From the NCBI RefSeq assembly GCF_018309085.1, contig NZ_CP070502.1, forward strand, positions 2,847,001 through 2,911,000: 64,000 nt of DNA, given 5' to 3'. Within the stretch, counting starts at the first letter, position 1. Each line of letters starts with the position of its first letter. The position numbers and the translations under genes are program-made. Below, in pieces: positions 52,733 through 61,502 of this stretch. The notes under the pieces were generated by a model. The model was not told the DNA's origin. It saw only the letters and a program-made list of their open reading frames with translations, and did no database searches. This stretch comes from Sporosarcina sp. Marseille-Q4063. Its GTDB lineage: Bacteria; Bacillota; Bacilli; Bacillales_A; Planococcaceae.

Positions 52733-53419
52733 TTGAGTAGTAAAATTTTCGAAAATGATTGGGATGAAGTTTTGCATGAAGAATTTACAAAACCGTATTA
52801 TGCAAAGCTTCGCCAGTTTTTGATCAAAGAATACGCTGACGAGACGATTTATCCGCAGCAAAATGATTTATGGACAGCATTTAAATTAACACCGTTCAAT
52901 AATGTAAAAGTCGTCATTCTAGGGCAAGATCCCTACCACGGCGCTGGACAAGCGCACGGCTTAAGCTTTTCCGTAAAACCGGACGTGAAAATACCGCCTA
53001 GTTTAAGAAATATGTATAAAGAACTCGCGGAAGATATAGGCTGTCCCATTCCGAAAAATGGAACGCTTACCGGCTGGGCTAAGCAGGGTGTTCTCATGCT
53101 GAATACCGTCCTGACGGTGAGGGAAGGGGCGGCACATTCCCATAGAAACAAAGGGTGGGAAGTGTTCACCGATGAAGTCATTCGGAAATTATCAAACAGG
53201 GAAAAACCAGTCGTGTTCATCCTCTGGGGAAGACCCGCGCAGGAAAAGAGAAAACTGATCGATGTTTCCGAGCATGCCATTATCGAATCCTTTCACCCAA
53301 GCCCATTGAGCGCAAGCCGCGGATTTTTTGGAAGCAAGCCCTATTCAAAAGTAAACACAGTTTTGAAGGCTTGGAATGAAGAGCCGATTAGCTGGTGCCA
53401 AACAAGCGACATGCTTTAA
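52733..53419 (+). CDS. ung: uracil-DNA glycosylase
   Basis: 228-residue family 1 UDG. The catalytic-water motif GQDPYHG has Asp66 as general base, and the minor-groove loop is [12 protein letters not shown]. It removes uracil from DNA. TTG 52733, eight bases after AAGGAG, is preferred; the GTG at 52724 abuts that ribosome binding site. The neighbours pdxK, ywdI, ywdK and gerQ reproduce the B. subtilis ung region. Confidence 0.95.
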   Translation: MSSKIFENDWDEVLHEEFTKPYYAKLRQFLIKEYADETIYPQQNDLWTAFKLTPFNNVKVVILGQDPYHGAGQAHGLSFSVKPDVKIPPSLRNMYKELAEDIGCPIPKNGTLTGWAKQGVLMLNTVLTVREGAAHSHRNKGWEVFTDEVIRKLSNREKPVVFILWGRPAQEKRKLIDVSEHAIIESFHPSPLSASRGFFGSKPYSKVNTVLKAWNEEPISWCQTSDML

Positions 53420-53486
53420 TTCGCACTGAACGCGTGATAAGGTAAAAGCACAACATACTTTCGAAAGACAAAGGGATGATAATAAA

Positions 53487-53747
53487 ATGATTTCCTACAA
53501 TCAAGTATTTCTTGAAATGGAGCGACAACTAACTGCCGCCAAGAAAACTGAAGATGAACGTGAAATGAGGGAAGCGCTCGCTGCGATCAGGTCGCTTTGC
53601 GAAGTAGCGCTCGGAGGACAGTCTAGGAATGACGAAAAGGTAATTCCTAAAATGCTCACATCACAGCCAGTTCAACCAATCCAATCGCTCGAAGCGAAGC
53701 CGATGGAAGAAGAAGGGGCAAACGGCGGCTCGATATTTGATTTTTAA
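53487..53747 (+). CDS. ywdI: YwdI (DUF5327) protein
   Basis: 86 residues: N-terminal helix pair ([39 protein letters not shown]), Pro-rich linker and acidic tail ending GGSIFDF. Matches YwdI by sequence layout and position after ung. Function unknown. 26 bases before ywdK. Confidence 0.78.
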   Translation: MISYNQVFLEMERQLTAAKKTEDEREMREALAAIRSLCEVALGGQSRNDEKVIPKMLTSQPVQPIQSLEAKPMEEEGANGGSIFDF

Positions 53748-53773
53748 AGATTAGAAAGAAGGTAGGAATAGAT

Positions 53774-54154
53774 ATGCCATTTTTCATTATTGCTGGCGCG
53801 GTGAACGCAGCAATCGCCGTCATGCTCGGCGCATTCGGTGCGCATGCATTAAAAGAGAAACTTTCCGAACATTACTTAGCCATTTGGGAAACTGCCGTTC
53901 AATATCAAATGTTCCACGCGCTCGGTTTGATAGCCATCGGGATCTTGATGAGTTCATCATTAATCGGTCCGATCACTCAACTAACTTGGGCGGGTTGGCT
54001 ACTACTTGCCGGAATCATTATTTTCTCGGGTAGTTTATACGTTTTGAGCCTGTCAGGTATCGGCATCCTTGGTGCAATCACGCCAATCGGCGGCGTCGCA
54101 TTCATTATCGGATGGATTATGCTCATCATCGCAGCACTAAAAATTTCAAACTAA
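53774..54154 (+). CDS. ywdK: DUF423 membrane protein YwdK
   Basis: 126 residues, four helices, with the DUF423 signature [17 protein letters not shown]...[16 protein letters not shown]. Function unknown. Last gene of the DUF4230-ung-ywdI-ywdK run. Confidence 0.88.
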   Translation: MPFFIIAGAVNAAIAVMLGAFGAHALKEKLSEHYLAIWETAVQYQMFHALGLIAIGILMSSSLIGPITQLTWAGWLLLAGIIIFSGSLYVLSLSGIGILGAITPIGGVAFIIGWIMLIIAALKISN

Positions 54155-54194
54155 AAAACTTCCGCTAGCCACAAAAGGCAAGCGGAAGTTTTTT
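54153..54194. terminator. bidirectional terminator between ywdK and gerQ
   Basis: AAAAAACTTCCGCT/AGCGGAAGTTTTTT stem; T-runs on both strands. Confidence 0.9.
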
Positions 54195-54622
54195 CATACT
54201 TGACGAGGTTGCACAGTTTGAGGGAAATATTTCACTTGGCCTTCAAACTCCGCATAATCAAAGTAAATCATCGGGAAAAGAAATTGATGATCCGTAGATG
54301 CTTCATGGATAATGACGTGATCACGGCCTGCCGCTTCTACATAACCAGTGATATTCCTCACGTTCAAGGCCTCTCCAACTGTATGTGCAAATGAAAAGTG
54401 AAAAGTTCCTGGTTCACCGATATTTAATCTTAAAATGTTTTCAATGTACGATTGTTCCCCCATGGGAAGTCCAGCTGGTATTGTACCGCTCGGCATTGAT
54501 ACCGGTGGCGGAACCATTGGCTGTTGCATCGGTTGCATCGGTTGCATCGGTTGCATCTGCTGCATATTCGGGTTTTGCATTTTCGGTTGTTGAAAATTTG
54601 GGTTCCAATAATATTGGACCAT
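54194..54622 (-). CDS. gerQ: spore coat protein GerQ
   Basis: 142 residues. The N-terminal 50 are Gln/Met/Pro rich with a QPM-type tandem (MQPMQPMQPMQQPM), followed by the conserved GerQ domain (GEQSYIENILRLNIGEPGTFHFSFAHT...GYVEAAGRDHVIIHE). GerQ is an inner-coat protein cross-linked by transglutaminase and is required to place the cortex lytic enzyme CwlJ. The cwlJ gene lies 56 bases upstream on the same strand, so the two partners form an operon. Confidence 0.9.
   Translation of the reverse strand: MVQYYWNPNFQQPKMQNPNMQQMQPMQPMQPMQQPMVPPPVSMPSGTIPAGLPMGEQSYIENILRLNIGEPGTFHFSFAHTVGEALNVRNITGYVEAAGRDHVIIHEASTDHQFLFPMIYFDYAEFEGQVKYFPQTVQPRQV
54516..54556. repeat. 9-bp tandem repeat inside gerQ
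   Basis: GGTTGCATC repeated about four times, encoding the QPM tract. Slippage here would change tract length in steps of three residues without a frameshift. Confidence 0.8.
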
Positions 54623-54678
54623 TCATTCATCCTTTCATTATATGAATAAAACACGTAAAAGCCTTCAAACGTAGTCAC

Positions 54679-55098
54679 TTAAACTGTTGGACATACACCT
54701 ACAAGCGGAGAGAAAAAGCAATGTGATTTGTATCGGCCCGTATTCCACTGACCATACCATTGAGCCGGACAAGCGCCTGTGGGCATGAAAAACCATAACG
54801 AACGGGTAGCGGGGTGAAAACGTTCACCCGCGAGAACTCGCCTGGCAAGTGCGATATCTTCCGGACGCGCACGTTGGTAGAAGTAGCCCTTTTGTGTTGC
54901 TTCAAAACCTCCGGGCGATTGAAATACCATATCTTGCAAACTGCGAATATTGTTAAAGTCTAGGCAATCACCAAGGACGCGGTTCACGCCAACGTTTCCG
55001 ACCATGAGCATGCCCAGCTTGCCATCTCCTTCCGCTTCGGCACGCATTAGCCGGGCAAGTAGTTCAACCTCTGCCTCATTGTGAGCAATCACTGCCAA
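54679..55098 (-). CDS. cwlJ: spore cortex-lytic enzyme CwlJ
   Basis: 139 residues, the Hydrolase_2 (SleB/CwlJ) domain alone, with no signal peptide as in CwlJ. The probable catalytic Glu is in ARLMRAEAEGD near the N-terminus. GMLMVGNVGVNRVL and the C-terminal TGRYKSHCFFSPL are family blocks. It degrades cortex peptidoglycan during germination. TTG start with GTGAGGAGG upstream, behind a sigma-E-like promoter. Confidence 0.93.
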   Translation of the reverse strand: MAVIAHNEAEVELLARLMRAEAEGDGKLGMLMVGNVGVNRVLGDCLDFNNIRSLQDMVFQSPGGFEATQKGYFYQRARPEDIALARRVLAGERFHPATRSLWFFMPTGACPAQWYGQWNTGRYKSHCFFSPLVGVCPTV

Positions 55099-55118
55099 AG
55101 AAAAACCTCCTCACGTAA

Positions 55119-55147
55119 AAGATATGCAAAGGTTGCTATAAAGATGA
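55119..55147 (-). promoter_or_regulatory. candidate sigma-E promoter of cwlJ-gerQ
   Basis: Minus-strand TCATCTT (-35, 55147-55141), 14-base spacer, CATATCTT (-10, 55126-55119): six of seven and six of eight positions of the sigma-E pattern. The start codon is about 20 bases downstream. B. subtilis cwlJ is sigma-E dependent. Confidence 0.5.
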
Positions 55148-55196
55148 CAGAAAAGCATGAGCCCCTATGGTAAACTGTGGAAAAGGGGGATTTCGA

Positions 55197-56051
55197 ATGC
55201 GCATAGAAAACATCATTCCAGACTTTTTAGTAGTATATGAATCAAACCAAGATTTTAGAATGACTGATTTAGAGAAGTATATAAACAAACATCCCGACAT
55301 ATTCAAGCAATACTTCCCGAATCATTGTCCAAAAACAGAAGAACGACTTCAGATGGCAATAAATAAATATCCAACCAAAATCGACGACATCCGTATGATT
55401 TCAGAACAGCTTCCAACGATTATTAAAGATGTTGAAGCTTTGTTCAATAAAACCTTCAAATTAGACATGGCCCTTCACTACAAACTGATTGTCGGCACAT
55501 TCGGTTCGAACGCATTCGTCACACGAGACAATAAACGTGAAATCTACTTTGCAGTCGAGAAACTATCTGCCGACATCGAACACCTAAAAGTAATCGTCGC
55601 GCACGAAATCGGCCACGTCGCCCATTTTTCATTCGCAACTAATCAAGATATGGACTGGACAACAGTCGATTGGATGCACGGACTCACCACGCTCTACACA
55701 GAAGGCGCCGCAACATATCTGTCTGAGAAGATCGTTCCTGATCTGAACGAATCCGTGTATTTTACATACGATGACGAAGGTGATTCGTGGGTAAAGTGTT
55801 ATGAAGTGAATAAAACCGAAGTGAAAAGACGTTTTTTAGAGGATGTTTCCAATGGTTGGAACATGGCCAAAGAAAAAGAGTGGTTCCGTCTATCAGGCGG
55901 CAACTATTTCGGTCATAATCGGCTTGGCTATTTGTTGGGAACGGATTATGTAGAGCAGCTCGTCGACCGGGTAGGGGAGGAAGAAGCGCTGACGTTTTGG
56001 GTTGAGAATGACGTGAAGAAAGATATTTTAGCGTGGTTGGACACTAAATAA
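55197..56051 (+). CDS. putative zinc metallopeptidase (HEIGH motif)
   Basis: 284 residues, no signal peptide. VAHEIGHVAHFS (about 142-153) is an HExxH zinc site, and LYTEGAATYLSEKI about 30 residues later supplies the third ligand in the gluzincin manner. The N-terminal 100 residues are helical. It resembles DUF2268-type predicted proteases; the substrate is unknown. ATG 55197, seven bases after GGGGG, is chosen over 55167. Confidence 0.72.
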   Translation: MRIENIIPDFLVVYESNQDFRMTDLEKYINKHPDIFKQYFPNHCPKTEERLQMAINKYPTKIDDIRMISEQLPTIIKDVEALFNKTFKLDMALHYKLIVGTFGSNAFVTRDNKREIYFAVEKLSADIEHLKVIVAHEIGHVAHFSFATNQDMDWTTVDWMHGLTTLYTEGAATYLSEKIVPDLNESVYFTYDDEGDSWVKCYEVNKTEVKRRFLEDVSNGWNMAKEKEWFRLSGGNYFGHNRLGYLLGTDYVEQLVDRVGEEEALTFWVENDVKKDILAWLDTK

Positions 56052-56073
56052 CTTGAGAAGCCCATCAAGGGAA

Positions 56074-56197
56074 ATTTGCTTGCACTCATAAGAGGTTTGC
56101 TTGCACTTCGACGTTCTTTCCTTACAGTTGACAGTGTTTTGCTTGCACTTATCCATCATTTCCTTGCACTCAAAAGAATTTGCTTGCAAGTCGGGAC
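56074..56197. repeat. 21-nt phased array, family 2, six motif copies
   Basis: CTTGCA cores (one CTTACA) at 56079, 56100, 56121, 56142, 56163 and 56183: intervals 21, 21, 21, 21, 20. It ends with TTTGCTTGCAAGTCGGGAC, as at 37010. It follows the metallopeptidase stop within 25 bases, with no terminator between. Confidence 0.88.
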
Positions 56198-56277
56198 CTT
56201 GTACCCGTAAGAAAACCGATGTTCAAACAACTTTTTAGAAGAAAACACTACATAACTACTCCTTTATAATGAAATTA

Positions 56278-56523
56278 GTCGATTGGAGTGGAGGGGGACG
56301 ACTCCCGCGGAATTAGCGAGACAGCCGAGACCCTGGACTGAGCGTAGCGAAAGCCGTGACGAAGAACGGCTTTTGCGACCGAAAAGCGAAGCGTTTGGGA
56401 GCACATAGATTTACAGGCTGTATAATTTTGCAAAGGCCGCAAAATTATACAAATCGAACTCTTCGTTGTTCGATTGGCTCGGCGCTCGCCCGCAGGAAAG
56501 CGGCCCCCGCAACGGAAATCAAC
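56278..56523 (+). repeat. GTTGATT palindromic element, copy D (246 bp, enlarged)
   Basis: Starts GTCGATTGGAGTGGAG and ends CAACGGAAATCAAC. GGGGG in the left arm faces CCCCC in the right. The centre is enlarged by inserted hairpins: AGCCGT/ACGGCT with TTTT (about 56350-56372), and a perfect 13-bp stem TGTATAATTTTGC/GCAAAATTATACA (56419-56451). This copy looks like a host for further insertion. Confidence 0.75.
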
Positions 56524-56532
56524 GGTCCATAT

Positions 56533-56573
56533 AAAAAAACGAGTACCTGAATAAAAGATCATTCAAGTACTCG
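56533..56573 (-). terminator. terminator of hemQ
   Basis: CGAGTACCTGAAT/ATTCAAGTACTCG stem (one G-T pair) and seven T on the minus strand. Confidence 0.85.
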
Positions 56574-56609
56574 CAAAATTATATTGTGTTTTGTCTTTTA
56601 ACTACTTAA

Positions 56610-57359
56610 TTAAATCTTAAAAAACTCAGTAGTCTTATCGCCATCTAAAATCGTACCAACGAAAAACGATCCGAACTCAGCATAACGCGCGCTCGCCTCA
56701 TCAAAACGCATCTCATAAATGATCTTCTTAAACTGAAGAACATCATCCGAGAACAACGTAACGCCCCACTCATAATCGTCGAAACCGACAGACCCTGAAA
56801 TGATTTGTTTAATCTTCCCAGCATAACTACGACCAATCATACCGTGGTCATACATCAACTTTCTGCGTGTCTCCATATCAAGCATGAACCAGTTGTCATC
56901 GCCATCGCGCTTTTTATCCATCGGGTAGAAACAGATATACTGACTGCGTGGCAATTCCGGATACAAACGTCCGCGAACATACGGGTTTTGATACGGATCT
57001 TCATCCGACTCGCCTGCAAGATAATTGGACAATTCAACAACCGAAACGTATGAATACGCCGGAATTGTAAAGTCCGCAATCGCGAGCTTATTAAACTCCG
57101 CCTCTAGCTCTTGTAATTCATCCATTGTCGGACGTAAAATCATCAGCATGAAATCTGCTTTTTGCCCAACAACTGTATAGAAAGCATGACTGCCTGTTTT
57201 TTCATCATGTGCTTTTTGGAGCTTGTCCAGATATTGATGAAACTCATCAATTACAGTTTGGCGTTCTTCCTCGGAAAGTGTTTTCCAAGACGACCAATCC
57301 ATCGTGCGGAGATCGTGTAATGCGTACCATCCATCGAGCGTAACTGCTGCTTCATTCAA
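56610..57359 (-). CDS. hemQ: coproheme decarboxylase HemQ (chlorite dismutase fold)
   Basis: 249 residues of the HemQ/YwfI clade: [15 protein letters not shown] near the N-terminus, [21 protein letters not shown] carrying the active-site Tyr, [10 protein letters not shown] with the proximal His, and the C-terminal [17 protein letters not shown]. It converts coproheme III to haem b with peroxide in the Gram-positive pathway. TTG start with AAGGAG ten bases upstream. Divergent from pta, as in B. subtilis (ywfI-pta). Confidence 0.93.
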   Translation of the reverse strand: MNEAAVTLDGWYALHDLRTMDWSSWKTLSEEERQTVIDEFHQYLDKLQKAHDEKTGSHAFYTVVGQKADFMLMILRPTMDELQELEAEFNKLAIADFTIPAYSYVSVVELSNYLAGESDEDPYQNPYVRGRLYPELPRSQYICFYPMDKKRDGDDNWFMLDMETRRKLMYDHGMIGRSYAGKIKQIISGSVGFDDYEWGVTLFSDDVLQFKKIIYEMRFDEASARYAEFGSFFVGTILDGDKTTEFFKI

Positions 57360-57534
57360 AGAAATCAGACTCCTTCATAAAGAATTTTGCTACTCAAATC
57401 AGTTTAGCACATTTGTATTAAAAACTACTCTCCAGACGGTTTTGTCATGAATTCGTCATGAGTGTGTCGCTGTATACCTGCAGCCATTTCGTGTATGCTA
57501 GAGGTATAAGATTAGGTTGAAAGGTGGACTATTA

Positions 57535-58506
57535 ATGACTGATTTATTCAGTGAAATTCAAGAAAGTTTAAAAGGGACCCAAAAGACAATTGTATTGCCA
57601 GAGGGAACCGACGAACGTGTACTAAAAGCGGCAGCACGCTTACAAAGCGAAGGACTTGTGAAGCCGATTTTACTTGGGAATGAAGATGAAGTGAAAAATG
57701 CCGCTTCTACAGCAGCCATCAATATAGAAAACATCTCAATTATTGACCCCGCTACAGCACCCTATTTTGACGAACTCGTTGAACAATTCGTCGAACGCCG
57801 CCAAGGAAAAAACACAGTCGAACAAGCAAGAGAACTACTTCAAACAGTGAATTATTTCGGTACAATGCTCGTCTATACAGGACGTGCCGACGGACTTGTT
57901 AGCGGTGCAGTGCATTCCACGGCAGACACAGTTCGACCAGCGCTACAAATCATACGAACAAAACCAGGAATCTCAAGAACAAGCGGCGCCTTCATCATGA
58001 TGAAAGGCGAAGAAAGACTCGTCTTTGCAGATTGCGCAATCACAGTCGCTCCGAATTCGCAAGAACTAGCAGAAATCGCAGTTGCAAGCGCGAAAACCGC
58101 ACGTTCATTTGGAATAAATCCTCGTGTTGCCATGCTGTCATTTTCAACAAAAGGTTCAGCTGTGACAGACGAAACAACAAAAGTAGCCGATGCAGTGGCA
58201 ATAGCAAAGGATATCGATCCAGAGCTAACAATAGACGGCGAGTTTCAGTTCGACGCGGCATACGTACCAGAAGTCGCCAAAACAAAAGCACCCGATTCAA
58301 TGATTCAAGGCGATGCAAACGTATTTGTTTTCCCATCACTTGAAGCAGGGAACATCGGATACAAACTAACAGAAAGACTTGGAGGATACGAAGCAATCGG
58401 TCCAGTTTTACAAGGCTTGAACGCACCTGTCAACGATTTATCACGCGGTTGTTCCGCAGATGACGTGTACAAGCTAAGCCTGCTGACCGCAGCCCAAAGT
58501 CTTTAA
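57535..58506 (+). CDS. pta: phosphate acetyltransferase
   Basis: 323-residue single-domain Pta: VLPEGTDERVLKAAARL at the N-terminus, LVYTGRADGLVSGAVHSTADTVRPALQII, KTKAPDSMIQGDANVFVFPSLEAGNIGYK. It interconverts acetyl-CoA and acetyl phosphate. ATG 57535 after AAAGGTGG is preferred to the TTG at 57517. The 175-base upstream gap has a direct repeat GTCATGA and a TATGCT box but no cre that I can see. Sixteen bases before lipL. Confidence 0.95.
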   Translation: MTDLFSEIQESLKGTQKTIVLPEGTDERVLKAAARLQSEGLVKPILLGNEDEVKNAASTAAINIENISIIDPATAPYFDELVEQFVERRQGKNTVEQARELLQTVNYFGTMLVYTGRADGLVSGAVHSTADTVRPALQIIRTKPGISRTSGAFIMMKGEERLVFADCAITVAPNSQELAEIAVASAKTARSFGINPRVAMLSFSTKGSAVTDETTKVADAVAIAKDIDPELTIDGEFQFDAAYVPEVAKTKAPDSMIQGDANVFVFPSLEAGNIGYKLTERLGGYEAIGPVLQGLNAPVNDLSRGCSADDVYKLSLLTAAQSL

Positions 58507-58522
58507 TCAGGAGAAATGAATA

Positions 58523-59362
58523 ATGTCATCATATGAATCTTTTTTACGCATCCCCGAATGGCGATTTATGGACGAATCGATTAGCGCCCAGAAACGTTCC
58601 GCGCTCGAATCATTTGCCGCGGATGATACGCTTTGCCATCTCGTCGGACAACAGATGAGCATTCCAGCGGTTCGAACGTGGGTTCACGATAAAACAATCG
58701 TCCTCGGCATTCAGGATCATCGGCTTCCGAACATTTCGGAAGCCACTACAGTATTAGAAAACGCAGGTTATCAATCAATCGTCCGAAATTCTGGCGGTCT
58801 AGCAGTCGTCTTGGACGATGGGGTTTTAAATATCTCGATGATTCTTTCAGAGCAGAACACATCGATTGATATTCCGACAGGTTATGAAATTATGCTTGAA
58901 TTCGTAAAACTGCTATTCCCAGAAGCGGAGGGTCGAATTAAAGCCTATGAAATTGTCGGATCTTATTGTCCGGGTTCCTATGATCTTAGTATCGATGGAT
59001 TAAAATTTGCGGGGATTTCACAACGGAGACTTCGCCAAGGAATCGCCGTTCAAGTGTACTTATGTATTGAAGGAAGTGGCGGGGAACGCGCGGAGTTAAT
59101 TCGCGAACTATACGACGTGGGGATAAACGGCCAAGCAACGAAGTTTGTCTATCCAACCATAAAGCCGGAAGTAATGGCATCCCTTTCTGAACTGCTTAAT
59201 CTCGAACTGACAGTGAGCGATGTAAATATGCGTGTTCAAATGTTATTGCGCTCACTCGCTGAAAATGTTGCGACAGGCGGTTTTCATGACGATGAAATGG
59301 ACATGTACGCATTTTATTTAAACCGGGTCGTCGAACGCAATAAAAAAATGCTTATAAAATAA
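58523..59362 (+). CDS. lipL: octanoyl-[GcvH]:protein N-octanoyltransferase
   Basis: 279 residues of the LplA/LipB/LipL fold: RNSGGLAVVLDDGVLNISMIL, the acyl-accepting Cys in GSYCPGSYDLSIDGLKFAGISQRR and the Lys in the same block. LipL moves the octanoyl group from GcvH to E2 subunits of oxo-acid dehydrogenases. Order pta-lipL is conserved in B. subtilis. AGGAG precedes the ATG. Confidence 0.9.
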   Translation: MSSYESFLRIPEWRFMDESISAQKRSALESFAADDTLCHLVGQQMSIPAVRTWVHDKTIVLGIQDHRLPNISEATTVLENAGYQSIVRNSGGLAVVLDDGVLNISMILSEQNTSIDIPTGYEIMLEFVKLLFPEAEGRIKAYEIVGSYCPGSYDLSIDGLKFAGISQRRLRQGIAVQVYLCIEGSGGERAELIRELYDVGINGQATKFVYPTIKPEVMASLSELLNLELTVSDVNMRVQMLLRSLAENVATGGFHDDEMDMYAFYLNRVVERNKKMLIK

Positions 59363-59373
59363 TTGCAAATAAA

Positions 59374-59409
59374 AAGCCACCAATCAAAAGCTGATTGGTG
59401 GTTCTTTTG
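59374..59409. terminator. bidirectional terminator between lipL and rsfA
   Basis: GCCACCAATCA/TGATTGGTGGT stem; the 3' half lies inside the last codons of rsfA. Confidence 0.8.
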
Positions 59410-60019
59410 ATACGAGATTTCCGTTCTGTTCCATTTGGAAAACAGGCGCGGTACGTTCATCTTCGCCGTCAAGCGTGACAAGTCTGCGAGCGCGGTTCAT
59501 GATTTGAACAAATGCTTCATAATCAGAGCGAAGCGTTTCATTCTCGTTTTTAAGCTTGTTGATTTCCTTTTCAAGCTGTTTAATCGTGTCATTTGCTGCT
59601 TTTGCTGTTTGCCTCCAACGGAACGATTCGCTATCTCCCGCACCCGAATGATGAAGGCGGACAAGGTAAGCGATGACTGTATCTAGCGTTAACGCAGATA
59701 GTGGAACCGCCACCCTATTATCCTCGTTGCTACCTTGTGTAGGTGTGTATAATTGTTGACCGCGTCTCTTAAAATCTTTACCAAGCATACGAATCGCTTG
59801 TTTTCTTTCCTTTTTGGCATCCTCGAGCTCTACTTCATAATCGCGTCGAACCACTGCGTTCCATCTAAATCCGCAAGCAGCTGCCGTACGATTTAAAGCA
59901 TCGCCGACTTCTTCAAAGGCGCTTAATTGAGTACTGCCTTCTCGAACGTGTCGAAGAACCGTCTCTGCCAATAAAACATCATTTTCTTCCATCCAAGCAT
60001 CCTGCCTAACTTTCACCAT
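59384..60019 (-). CDS. rsfA: RsfA-family forespore transcription regulator
   Basis: 211 residues: Myb/SANT-like N-terminal DNA-binding domain (about 1-60; DAWMEENDVLLAETVLRHVREG, CGFRWNAVVRRDYE), a middle linker and a coiled coil (about 130-170). It matches RsfA/YwfN, a regulator of sigma-F genes in the forespore. ATG 60019, seven bases after GGAGG, is chosen over ATG 60043. Confidence 0.85.
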   Translation of the reverse strand: MVKVRQDAWMEENDVLLAETVLRHVREGSTQLSAFEEVGDALNRTAAACGFRWNAVVRRDYEVELEDAKKERKQAIRMLGKDFKRRGQQLYTPTQGSNEDNRVAVPLSALTLDTVIAYLVRLHHSGAGDSESFRWRQTAKAANDTIKQLEKEINKLKNENETLRSDYEAFVQIMNRARRLVTLDGEDERTAPVFQMEQNGNLVSKEPPISF

Positions 60020-60059
60020 AGTAGTGCCTCCTGCCATGTTCATAATCTCTTTCTATCGA

Positions 60060-60090
60060 TAGTGTGCACATCCAATCACTATTTTATTCA
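60060..60090 (-). promoter_or_regulatory. candidate sigma-F/sigma-G promoter of rsfA
   Basis: Minus-strand TGAATA (60090-60085), 18-base spacer, CACACTA (60066-60060); close to the forespore pattern with the same spacing as the SASP promoter. Known rsfA is expressed in the forespore. Confidence 0.5.
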
Positions 60091-60189
60091 TTCATTGTAT
60101 CCGCATTTAAAAGTTTCTTATTTCGTTTCACGCTTTCAGAGCCGTCATTTTTTGAGTACAATAGACTTAGGGAGTTACGGAGGTGCAAA

Positions 60190-61488
60190 ATGGACTATAA
60201 AAATGAAAAGTTAATCGAAGAAAAAGTGTTTAAAGATCCAGTTCATCGCTATATTCATGTCAACGACAAAGTCATCTGGGATGTAATCGGAACACGTGAA
60301 TTCCAGCGCCTCAGACGAATCAAACAACTAGGGACAACCTATCTTGTGTTCCACGGGGCCGAACATAGTCGTTTTCATCATTCGCTCGGCGTCTATGAAA
60401 TCGTTCGTCGCATTGTAGACGACGGTTTTAGCGGCCGACCGGAATGGGACGATGAAGAACGTCTCGTCACGCTTTGCGCGGCACTATTACATGATTTGGG
60501 ACATGGTCCATATTCACACGCCTTTGAAAATGTCTTCGATCTCGATCATGAAAAATTCACGCAAGCAATTATCCTCGGCGAAACTGAAGTGAATGCGGTA
60601 CTCAGAAAAGTATCACCAGAATTTCCGCAAAAAATTGCCGATGTCATCGGAAAAACATATCCCGACAAATTAGTCGTTAGTTTAATCTCGAGTCAAATCG
60701 ATGCCGATCGAATGGATTATTTACAACGAGACGCTTATTTTACAGGCGTATCCTACGGTCATTTCGACATGGAAAGAATTTTGCGCGTGATGCGTCCGTC
60801 AGAAGACCAAGCCGTCGTGAAATCCAGCGGAATGCATGCGGTGGAAGACTATATCATGAGCCGCTACCAAATGTATTGGCAAGTCTATTTTCATCCTGTT
60901 TCAAGAAGCGCGGAAGTTATTTTAACAAAAATACTCCACCGGGCTAAATATTTATATGAAACTGGTTATGAATTCAAGCAACAGCCTGTCCACTTTCAAA
61001 CGTTTTTCGATAAAACATTACGATTGGAAGACTATATCGCACTAGATGAAGGCGTGATGACGACTTATTTTCAAATGTGGACGAAAGAATCGGACGAGGT
61101 ACTCGCCGATTTAAGTAATCGTTTCCTCAACCGGCGCCTCTTTCAATACGTTGAATTTAATCCGGCCGTTGAATATGAAAAAATGCATGAAATCAAAGAA
61201 CTTTTTATAGAAGCGGGAATCGATCCAGAATATTATCTCGTGGTAGACTCATCATCAGATTTACCGTATGATTTTTATCGACCGGGGGAAGAGAATGAAC
61301 GACTTCCAATATTTTTGAAAATGCCAAACGGCGAATTAAGCGAAATATCTCGTTCATCGGACATCGTCGACGCAATTTCAGGAAAACGCAGAACCGATCA
61401 CAAACTTTATTTTCCAGAGGATTTATTAGAAGCGGGGAAAGCAGACAATCCGTTGTATCATAAAATTTTACAGATGTTGAAAAACTAG
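60190..61488 (+). CDS. ywfO: HD-domain phosphohydrolase YwfO
   Basis: 432 residues: HD-domain metal motifs in HSRFHHSLGVYEIV, ALLHDLGHGPYSHAFE and SSQIDADRMDYLQRDA, closely matching YwfO and dGTPase-like proteins. Probable nucleotide triphosphate hydrolase. ATG 60190 after GGAGGTG is certain; the frame extends to 60064 without a ribosome binding site. Fourteen bases before ywgA. Confidence 0.88.
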   Translation: MDYKNEKLIEEKVFKDPVHRYIHVNDKVIWDVIGTREFQRLRRIKQLGTTYLVFHGAEHSRFHHSLGVYEIVRRIVDDGFSGRPEWDDEERLVTLCAALLHDLGHGPYSHAFENVFDLDHEKFTQAIILGETEVNAVLRKVSPEFPQKIADVIGKTYPDKLVVSLISSQIDADRMDYLQRDAYFTGVSYGHFDMERILRVMRPSEDQAVVKSSGMHAVEDYIMSRYQMYWQVYFHPVSRSAEVILTKILHRAKYLYETGYEFKQQPVHFQTFFDKTLRLEDYIALDEGVMTTYFQMWTKESDEVLADLSNRFLNRRLFQYVEFNPAVEYEKMHEIKELFIEAGIDPEYYLVVDSSSDLPYDFYRPGEENERLPIFLKMPNGELSEISRSSDIVDAISGKRRTDHKLYFPEDLLEAGKADNPLYHKILQMLKN

Positions 61489-61502
61489 AAAGGGTGGACA
61501 AC

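Noticed and set aside
57360..57534. Riboswitch or cre in the hemQ-pta gap
   Set aside because: I see only a GTCATGA direct repeat and a weak -10 box; no conserved riboswitch motifs or cre match.
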